DNA of 64,000 bases from Chrysomallon squamiferum (Eukaryota > Mollusca > Gastropoda > Neomphalida > Peltospiridae), in NCBI GenBank assembly GCA_012295275.1, contig CM022672.1:29092472-29156471 (forward strand), read 5' to 3'. The notes beneath the pieces are model-generated. The model saw only the letters and a list, made by a program, of their open reading frames with translations. It did not search any database and was not told where the DNA came from. This document shows, one piece after another, positions 51,401 through 63,375 of the stretch. A program made the position numbers and the translations under genes. The stretch's first letter is position 1; each line of letters opens with the position of its first letter.

Positions 51401-54400
51401 TAGAGACTCACCAACATCTATCTGTCCAGTATGAGCTATCATCTGTATGACATAATAAAATGTACAGGTTGTGCTTACCTCATCACCAAACTGCCACACA
51501 AAGTGGACGTGTCCAGTGCCCTTAGTGACCAGTTTACCTTGGACGTCCACTTCAGACTTCATCATCACACCACCCTTCACTGCCCACGGAATACTCACGT
51601 AAATGTCAGTAATCTTGTCTGCAAAACAAAAATAAAAACCTGTGTCATCCATGATCTAACAAAGATGAAATTAATTATGCTGTTAGAGTAGACATCTTGT
51701 TTTATCACTTCTAGAGGATTATGTTAACTGATATCTGACACTGACTGAATGACTAATGACATCCCAGACAAAACAGAAATCAGCTACAAGGTGTAATTCT
51801 GGGATTATAATAGGTAAGATATTTTATATAATAATGCACTAGCAAATAAAACAAATGACAACAAACCAATAAATAAACGTTATATACAGAGGAATATACA
51901 GAAAATCAAAAATTAAACTACTACATATAGGTTATATCTTAAATACACCTATTATAAGACATGACTGGAACAGGAAAATAGGCTAGAGAGAACATTAAAG
52001 AGAACTGAACTTTTTTTAAAAACTTCTTTCATGGTATTTTTTTTTATAACTTTGGTTTAAAGACTGAATCATTTAACTGAATCAAAATGACAAAAAAAGA
52101 AAAGAAAAAAATGAAAGAAATACACATACCTACAACACGAACAAACACACTTGCTGTTGCCTTGCCTTTAGTGTTTGTTGCAGTGACACTGACATTGTAG
52201 TTGCCACACTTGTCATAGGTGTGTGTTATGTTGTTTGTGTGGTTGAAGCCAGTCACTGTAAAGTTCTGTTTGTCGTTGAAATCGATGTAGTAATTAGTAC
52301 TTAATTTGGAGCCCTGCATAAAACAGAATATAACTTTTTTTTTTAAATGATAACAGAATAAATTACCTAGTACTCATAAATATATTAAACTAATAACATG
52401 TATCTTATTAAAAAAGTACAAATTTTAAAGCAAACAATGAAAGTTTAAATAAAACTATAAAAAAAACAAATAAACAAACAAATAAATAATTATTAAAAAA
52501 TTAATAAAAAAAAAAAGAGAAACTCAACTATAAATAAATAATACATTTTTATTAAAAAAATTAATAATACTGAAATAAACAAATAAACAAAAAAAGAAAT
52601 GTATATTTAAAATCTATCACCAGTTTCTGTTTGATCTTGAACTTGAGCAGACTGCCAGTTGCCACGACGACCTTATCAACAGTAAGCGTGAGGCCCTCTG
52701 GTGCAGCCAGTGGGCACTTCTGCTCTGTCTTCTTGTATGGTGGCTTTGTTTCCACCCCACCCACACACTTATCAACAGCTACTTTGCGATATCTGTAAAT
52801 ACATAACCAGAAATAGATAATTACTAATTCAGGTGAAGAATAACTGATGTGAAATCACAGGAATGAGTCAGTCATTATTCACACTTTCAGACACATTCAA
52901 TTACTTCATATGTGTTAATGATTAGTTGTTCAGAATACTGCATTTTTTCATATAATGTAAATTATTATTTATGCTATCAAACACATGCTGCTACTTAAAA
53001 TATATTAACGATTATATGATACAGTTTTCATTTAATGTAAACTATTATTTATGTTTTGAAAGACTTTCTACTACTTAATATGTATTAATGATTATATCAA
53101 ACATTTTTCATATAATGTAAATTATTATTTATGATTTCAAACACATTCTACTACTTAATATATATTAATGATTAGATACATTTTTCACTTAAGGTTAATT
53201 ATTATTTCTGCTACTTGATATGTATTATGATTAAATGATACCATTTTCATTTAATGTAAATTATTATTAATTTATATTTTAAAAACCTGAAAGCAGTCAG
53301 AGAGGAAAAGCCAAACAGAAAAATACAGAGAAATAAAGAGACAGGGATGGAGAGAAACAAGAGAGAGAAACACGGAGAGAGGGAGGACGAAGCAAGAAGG
53401 GAGACAGAGAGGAAGAGAGGGCGAGAGGGAGAAAAAGAAAGAGATATACATAAATGTCTACTCACTGAAATTAACATCATTTTAATTAAGATAAGTTTAA
53501 ATTCTAAGATTTGTTTTATGAAATATGAGGTAAAAAGATATAATGTGACTTTTGATGGAGTCTGTTTAAGATTTTTAAAATGTATCTCCTTCAAGACTAC
53601 TTGTTTCTACTGAGACCTCAGAAATTTCACAAACCCATGGCTCTTGTTGTAGCTCTCTCCCTCCTTGCAGTCAGAGAGAACCACCTCTGGATCAAACCAA
53701 ATCTGTTTTGTACAGTTCTGTTCAACTTTCTTATAGCCGTAATCACTGAAAGTCAGAAACAGTGGACTGTTAAATAACACTAGAACAAATTAACTGACTG
53801 CATATCACTAGAACAAACTGATTAATTCCCACATTGCTTTGAACATCATCATTAGAGGATATCAGTTTACTGCATACTGTTACATATCTGATTAATATAT
53901 CATTTTTGCAATGTTTAACAACACTTCTACAAGACCCCTAATTAAGTAATTGTGTATTAAAAAAACATACGGATTAATAACAACCAATTCTCTTTACAAC
54001 TAAAAATCTATTTTATTAATTAATCAATTGCTGATCACCAGAATAAACCAGATTAATTCTATATTATTATTTGAATACTGAGATACCAGCAGAGCAAGAT
54101 AATAATTTGTTACTTTTTTAAAATTATGGTTATTGATTAAGAAATATATGTACAGGAAGATATATTTCAAAACAGTAGCAGAGATCAACTGTTAATACTC
54201 TGTACTTGTTTAACAATAATCTGTAACTATTTTCTGTCATATATATTTCTCTTACTATTCTTATATATTTTCTCTTACTATCACAAACATTATTTGGATA
54301 TTTTTTTAGTTTTTTATTTCATCTCACCACTCAAAATCTTCTTTAAAACAAGGACAAGGTGTAGTTTTAGTTGGTCGTTCGTAGTCTCTTCCATTGTAAC

Positions 54401-56648
54401 ACTGTGTCTGCGGTTTCTTTCTCTCGTACTGAAATGTCTGACCCAGAATGCACTGGACACCTGTATCAAACTTTAAAAAAAAAATTCAAAATATTATTGG
54501 TATGACAAATGACTATCCAGTATCAAACATACTAGTTACTCAGTGCCAAACTAGCATAAGTGTGACAGTAACCATATCAATAACTTTAACATTTGAATAT
54601 ATCAGAAAATAACACACACACACACACAGACAGACACAAACTCATAAATATTTTACAAGAAAACATAATCAATTTATTAGAATTTAGCAGAATTTTTTAA
54701 TTAGTCATAATGATTATATGTTAAAATAATAGTATAGATATGAATACAGCATCATCTTCTTAAAATTAATTCTACCTGGTCTGCCGGTTTCCAGGTGAGG
54801 TAATCCTTGCTGGTACATTTCTGCTTGAGAACAGATGAGAAATCAAGTTTGGCTAGAATCCATCCACCACCAGAAATGTCATGTCCATACACACTGGAGA
54901 AAATAATAAATAAAAAGAATACAAATAAGTAAGTAAATAAATAAATGTTATATAGATTTTAATATTTTTTTTACTTATCTATGTGTGCGTGTGTACATGT
55001 GTTTACATTTATGCTTTAAGATTATATACATGTATCATGTCATTATTTAGGCACTATATACGAAATAAATAAATAAGTACACGTATTGGTATTATTAAAA
55101 TATTACCTTGAATTTTTCAGATTACATGTTTTTATCACAAAGCATATAGCTTAATCAAAACAATCTCTTGGATAAGTAGGAAATGTATTTCAGACCACAT
55201 ATTTGAACTATTACAGCGATAGGTAAAAGAAAGGAATAAATTATAGTAAATGTATTATTTTATGAACTGTATTAGATTACTGCTTGTGTAATAAAAAGTG
55301 GTATTACCTCTCAATGAGTGTAGTAATGCCAGGTTCGTTCAAAACACCATCTACACGAATATTGTCTTTTATGAATGTTGTGTTGTGCCATGTCAAACCA
55401 TCATTCAGGGAATAACTTAAGACATAAAAAAAAACATCATACAAAATACAAAATACATGAAAAAAGACAGAAAGGGGTAGATGAGACACATAGTAGATAG
55501 ATGCTAAAATAGAAAGGGCAAGAGATAAATAGACAGACAGGTGGATAGAAACAAAATACAGATCATATCTTGATGTTTTTTCATTTTAATTTCATGTTAA
55601 CCTGTCACATTTGTTAGAAAAAAAACATTTAACAAACTGACAGTGACATAATGCCACTGAATTTTAGCAATATTTCTAAATGAAAACAACCTTTTCAAGC
55701 GAAAATACTAGTTTCTTTTAAACAGTAGATAAAAAATAAAAGAAAAAGGTGAAAAAAGCTATCTTATCCATTTTCAACAGTTTTTATCATTTCTCACTGT
55801 GACTGTAATAAATATTAATAATAAAGACACCATATGCAGTATATAGTCTGTTAGTAGTGATACACCTGTAACAGTCAGAAGATTAATAAAATAAACATTT
55901 ATACTAACTGTACTACGTTTGTGTGTGCTGGGGCACTAGAAATGGCTGTCATAACACTGCCTTGATTCAGAATGTTGAACTTGAAGGCACCTTTCATAGG
56001 AGCCCGCTTCCACGTCCACCCTCCATCACTGCTCGTGTAAACCTCGGAGGTTATCATGAATGTCATGCCAATATTGCCATGTGCCATAATAAGTCCAGGA
56101 GCTTTCTCCTCTGACAGTAGGCCAGGGATTATGGGATTGGTTCGGTCAAGATGCAGATGCAGATGACATTTATCATGATTCTGACAACATAATTTCAGTA
56201 TAGCAAATGTGACAATAAGATCTGAATTGTGCAAATATGACAGTAAGATGTGTAAGGTGCAAATGTGATAATGTATTGATAGTAGAGAAAATATGACAAC
56301 ATTTGAATAGTGCATATATAACTGTAGGTTTGAAAAATGCAGATGTGACAAGACAGTCTGATTGCCACATATGAAATGTGATTTGAATATGCCAATGTGA
56401 AACACAGTTCTGAATGAAGCAAATGTGACAAAATGTTTGGAACAGTATAAATCAGTTAATGAATAAATGAATGAAACATTTTAATTTTTAAGACTATAAC
56501 TAATAATTGATGTGAAAGTTATTTCTGAATAATGGTCAGAAACAAAATCATTTCAAATTACTGTAACAAATAATAATATTATATTACTGTTAATTATCTA
56601 AGCAATTTAACATTCAAAAGGAAACGACAGAATTCACAAATGTTACTG

Positions 56649-56694
<46 letters not shown>

Positions 56695-58724
56695 TGATGT
56701 ATTAAAGAAAGTCAGAAAAATCAGGTTACTTACAGAACATTCTTTTTTCTGATCTGTAGGAACTGGAATAAGGGACCAGTTGCCTCCCTTGTCGAAGGAG
56801 ATGAATGTCATAGCAATGAAGAAATGAGAAAGAGACGAATCTTTCAGTCTCTTGTTAGCTATAAACGTCGCTGGCATTCCATTTATCTGAGTTTTAAATT
56901 TTTTAAAAAGATTAAGAAATAAAATACGTTCTTAAGACAGAAACAACAAGCAAATATACCTAAGATTTTATTTGTTTAAACTGAAGGTAGGATCCATTTA
57001 TATGTACAGTGTGTGTATCTAACATGTATCTGCAAATAAAGTGATGACATGTCAGAATGGATAATTATGTAGTTATCATTCTCTAACTGTCATTTGATCC
57101 CAGATACAATTCTGATAAAGTGAGTTACACAGAGATTACTAAACATGCATAATGCTAAAAGAATAACACTTTTTGATAGCAGATTTGATCAAGAAACACA
57201 GTGACATTATTTAACATTTAACAGTGACAATATTTAACACTTACCATAGTGACACTGTTTACTACTTACCATGGTTATGGTGTTTTTAACTCTTATAGTA
57301 GTAATATTTAACACTTCATAAAGACTGATAAGATTTACAACATTTCATATACTTTTTCACCTTTAACATTACAGCATAGTACATTAATTATTATAAGCAT
57401 ATCATAGTTATGGTATGAACATTTACCATAACCACAAGAAATAAAGAGAATGTTAATGTATACAGCACGAATTCAGGCTATTTGTTTATCATATTAGTTT
57501 ATAATTGTTCTAACCTCTCGCAGGTCAATCTCAAGCCAGCCAGGTCGAGGAAGGAACATGACATCTTCCAGAGACTTGACAAAGAATCGACCTGTAGCGT
57601 CAGAGAGGTAAAGGTCAACGCCCTTGTAGTGACTGACAGCCATGAAAACTTGACCGCCATCAGCATTGACAAGCAAGAAATCCTGAAACCACAATTTCAT
57701 TTATTTGTTTTTAAATCTCTTTGATTTTTTTAATTTGCATGAAATACTAATAAAGAAATTAAAATTTCATTAATTCCTGATATCATTTTGCTATTTAATT
57801 ATTTGAAAAACAGTATTCAGCATCATATGCAACTGAACAGAAAGTTAAAAACTATCATCTTCAATTAAAACCAATAAAAACTATCATCTTAAATTAAAAC
57901 CAGTCACCAATATGAACAATAATGCTAGAGATAATTGCAACAGAGATGTAATAATATCACACAGCATCAGGTTTCCTCTCTCCTAAATTTATTAAAATAT
58001 CATTAAAAAGAAAACAAATTTAAATTATTTAGTATTCATAATTCAGTTAGGGTAAAAGCTGGACAAGTATAGTAATACGATTAGTTACATTAACTGTTTT
58101 ACAAAATAACTCCATTCTGCTTTTAAAAGTTACTGAATGAGCATCACTTTATCTAAATATTTTAACAAACAACAGTTATGTGTCAATTATAAAAAGAGGC
58201 TTATTTGTTTGCTGTTGTTGTCATTGTTGTTTTTGGTTTAATGATATTAATCTGGAAAGCAACTGGTAACGTCTGTAGATTAAAGTTACCATTCAGAAAC
58301 AAGAATAATTTTACAACACTACATACACATGAAAAGCAAATATAAGTTGTTAATAAATTAATCACAAGGCACAGAAATAAGATTCATGAGGAGGATTTAT
58401 CTACAAGCTATCTTGGACTGAAAACAATTTAACTGCCTGTTCAGTTTATTACAACAAAGAAGAACAGATCTAACCTTTGCGTTAAAGCCTGGTGGAAAAT
58501 ATGCTCTCTTAAACAGCTGACGTTTATATGACACAAGCATTAGACTTTCAGAGTTTGTGGTTTGCTGCAAAATAAAAAAAATTAAATTAAAAAAGAACAT
58601 TTATGAAAATACAGACAGACAGACAGACACAGAGATGGCTTATTAGTTCATAAATACTTAGTTTATGACAGAAAATGTAATGGTCAATTGACCATTATTT
58701 TCTGTCATTAACAAGTGTTTAATG

Positions 58725-58804
<80 letters not shown>

Positions 58805-61003
58805 TAATACTATTAATAATTAAATATATATATATATATATATATATACGTCTTTTATCACATTTTATTTAACCTTAATGTCATAGAGTTAATCAAAACA
58901 AATTTTCAGTGACCACATACCTGGATGAAAATATATTCATTGATGACCAACATGGACATTCCATCAAAGCCTTCAAGCTCCGAGTCTATGGTGTGTGTGA
59001 TGTCTGTGCAGTTTGGTATCAAGCACGCCTTGTAGTGAGCCTTGCCTGTCAACAAATTATAAATGATTTAATTAAAGGGAGATGCTGTGTATAATAAATT
59101 TACACTGGTTCTAACAGTCTATGTTTTCTGAGACACTATTATAAAATCTGTTTAATAAGCATTAATACTGAAATATATAAAACAAATATTACTCTGTGAG
59201 TATCCTATCTGAAATCAATAATTAATATTAAAATTTTAAAAACAGTCATTCCTAACTTCTATAATCCCATTAAATATATTTTAAAGTATAAAAAGCTAAG
59301 CAGTCATTCCAGTAAATTATTTAATTCACATCATTTTATTTATAGTTATTCATTCAGTTTGTATCATTAAGTATTTTGTAATCAAGTCATTCAGATAAAA
59401 TGTTAAAAAGTCCTTCATTCTGTCTGTAATTCATGCATTCCATCTCTTTATTTGTTTATTCCACCATTCATTTATTCAATTAAAGTTTATTCTTTCCATA
59501 ATCCTTTCATTACATCTTTATTCATTTATTCAGTAAATTATTAAACTGTTAAATAGTAATTCTTTCATTCTGCAATTTGTTCACCTATTTGTTCATTCCA
59601 TCATCTGTTTATTCAATTAAAATATGAAACTAATAGTCATTTATTCTGTCTGTAACTGATTAATTTATTATCTCATTTAAACATCACTTACCAACAGTGT
59701 TCTGGACTTCCATATGAACAGTCCTCTTATCTTTGTCATACACTTTGTCAGCCCTGAATTTTTTTTAAATCCAGAAATAAATAAAAAAAGAAAGAATTAA
59801 AAATAAATAAAAAACATCAATCATCATAATTACTTAGTCCATTCATTTACAATTAATATTTTGTTTTAGTAAGTCATATAAAAATGTTATTACATAATTG
59901 TAAAGTAGTTATATTCCCATAGTAATTTATGTTTTAAAGTTTAACTGTACATTTTTAATAGAGATAAAGAGTAACATTTAAATGGTCTGTTTAATTAACC
60001 TTTTCAGATATTGTAATTATACAAAAATAAAAGAATCAAAGGATACCATGGCTCAATCTTTTCCCTTAATTTTACTTTATATAGTTTAACTTAAAAAGGA
60101 AAAGAAGGAAAGAAAGAAATAGATGGCAAAAGATACAATTCAAATGAAATAACTTGCTTTTGGAAATCTCTTTTAATATATCTCACTATTAATGACTATT
60201 TCTTCTTTTTTTTATGTACATATATCTACTTCTGTTCACTGTCACTCTAACCCATTTTAAATCTATTATTATAATCTTGCTGTATCTGCACATTTAGGTA
60301 TTCACAGGTTTGTGTTTGTGTAGGTGTATATATGTGAATGTATTATGTAAGGTAATTCAGGGTCCCACCCTTGTTGTTACCAATTCTTTTTCTGAGGCAA
60401 TAAAACGTCTTTAAAAACAAAAGAAAAAAGAAAAAGAAAAAAAAAAAAGAAGAAAGAAACCCTCCTTATTATGCTTTAACAGGACAAGTTTGACTTCCTC
60501 TGTACTTATACACAATAGTCAGTATATATCAGTATATCAAGTTATAAAGTGTGTATCAGGTAATGTTTTCAAGTTCCAGCATACTGTCTTGATATAATCT
60601 CATTAATTCTTCCAAAACTTAATAATACAAAATAAATATTAAAATTTTAAAAATATTTTTCTAAAGAAGGTTTTGAAATTAAAAATAATAAATAACTGCA
60701 ATTAAACTGGTTTAAAAGCTTTTAAAAGACTATCTATCTATATACAGATAAGAACAAAATAAAAATAAAGTGAAATACAACATATTTTACCAAAACAATC
60801 TACTGGTTGCTTCATTCTGCAAAAGTGTCCATGTCAGTCCAAAATCCATTGAAACATGAACCTGTATTAAGCAAATAAATTAACTGAAATATGAACTTTT
60901 AATCCAGCAAAATTTTAACCTACAATACACTAAATGTAGGAGTAAAAGAACCTACAGTGCAAATCCAAACTATATAAATAGAGAACCCAAAATTGACAAC
61001 TTT

Positions 61004-61034
<31 letters not shown>

Positions 61035-63289
61035 TTTTATAACTGTTTTTGGTTTTTTGACACAGTAATGAAATAAAATTATTATTATTTTGTTAATGTT
61101 TCTATTTTTAAAAATTTCAGATTTCTGCTAATGAAACTATATAATAAAAAAGTACATTGGCTTTTTAAAGGTATTTGGTAATTAATTTTCTATGTAAGTA
61201 GTTTATTCAGATACCATGCGTTCATTAAAGCTGTAGGCCAAGATCCAGTCTGCCTCTGTGGGGTGGAGAATAAAGAGGTCAGGAGAAAAGGTCAGGTTTG
61301 TGGTGTGATTCGTTTTCAAGGAATCTTTTGTAATGTACAGGACCTTGTTTGTTGTGTCAATAAAGATGAGCTGAATAAAAAACGAAAATCAAAATGAATT
61401 AATGAAAAAGAAGAACCAACTAATGAAATACTTACTTTTACAGTATTATAATTCACAGAAAAAGAGAGCTACACAACACATATATAAATATATAAATATA
61501 TATACATGTGTTATTCAAAATATATAATGTTAATGATCACAGAAAATAATTAAAATTAAAAAATTAAAACAAAAAGATGTACGAATAAATGAATCTTTGT
61601 TTAAATGTTTCTTTTTTTTCTTATTATAGATAAAAAAAGAAACAATAAATAAATAAATAAATAAAATGTTAACTATATGAACATTCTGGTAAAATATTAT
61701 TGATTAAAATAGTTTGAAATTGTTTGGAAACATTTATCTATAATCTAAAACACTAAACAAAATCAGACAAATGAAAAAATACTTACTGTATTAGTATGTC
61801 TTATTCTGACTTAATTTAAAGGTATTTCAATAAATAAATAAATAAATAAAATAAATACTATAAACAAATACAAGTTATTCTCACCTGGTCATATACCACA
61901 CTAGACACATAGTAAAAGGAAATGATTGCAGATGATGGAAAGAAGACTTCTTCAAAATGTTCACCATAATCTCTGGAGCTGATTTAAGAAAATACAAAAA
62001 TAATAAACTTTGGTTAATATTAACATTAAAAGAATTAACAGTCATATCTGTGATTATTAATGAACACTTATATAGGATATGGATATTAGGTATCGTCTTG
62101 ATCTCACATTAGTATGGAAATATGTAAATTTTTTGTTTGTGTGTGTGTGTGTGTGAGTTTACATAATAAACATTTTAATTTTTCATTAACATTGTACAAA
62201 ACAGTAATTATTGTCTCAGTAATGTCTGTATAAACTAAAACTCTCCAAGCTCCTAATCCTTACATGTTTTACTGTACATTTCCTTAGAAAATGCTATTAT
62301 AAAAAAATAATTAAAAAAGTCAATTGTCTTCTTTATTTCAATTATTATTAAAAAAAAGTCTTAATTAATATTTTGTTAACATCAATCCATTTGTCACTTT
62401 TATCACCTAGGATATATTTTTAATTGTTACATATTTATCATGATCAGTAGCTTTCTAAAACTGCTTTCAGTAAATGTTTTTAAAAAATATGACCATGAAA
62501 AGAAACAGAAATGAATTACATTATCAATAATTTCATCTTCCACTAGACTAATTAAACATACAGCACAGGCACAGCTAAAATATGATTTCCAGAAAATTTT
62601 TTTTTTAATAAAACAAATAAAACAAATAACAAATTTAATTCTACAATGTTTTATTTTTATCTGCCTGTGACTAAATGAGTGTCAACTTTTCAAATCTATC
62701 AATCTGTCAGATTTAAGATCCTATTTCATCATAAAGCAACAAAAATAAAAAATAAAAATTAGAAAATTAAATAAATAAATAAATAACATAATTGCTGCTG
62801 TTAATAACTTAGTTAGTACCTGCTACATAATTGTCTGAAGTTATTATTAACAATGATTCATTTCCAAAAGAAATAACACAGTGTCTAGAAAATATTAAAA
62901 AGAAAAAAAAAAGCTCTTCATTTTCTCTTGTGACATATTAATAAGATTCTCATTTGTTACTGTCACAACTTGTAGGCAGTGTAATTAATATCTTTAAACT
63001 CAACTTACACCCAGAGTTTACTTTCAATAGTTTTTCCAAAGTGATTCCGTCGCTTTGTCAATACAAAGATATCCTGAAATTAAACAAAAGAAAACTAAAA
63101 TTAAATGGACAGAATAAAACTAAACAAATAAATAACTATAAACCATTATAATTTATATAATAGCATTCATTTCTTCCTCTCTTTTTTCAGCAAATAGTAA
63201 TATCCTTTTATTTTTTGAAATTAAATATTATACACAAACACCCCACCACCACACATTTATATACAAATACATACATATTTATATTACAT

Positions 63290-63375
<86 letters not shown>

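Noticed and set aside
55899-56431. A single long 168-codon minus-strand frame taken as one exon
   Set aside because: Only 56180-55909 matches SorCS; the upstream part is repeat DNA that happens to lack stops, and AATTATGTTGTCAG provides the acceptor.
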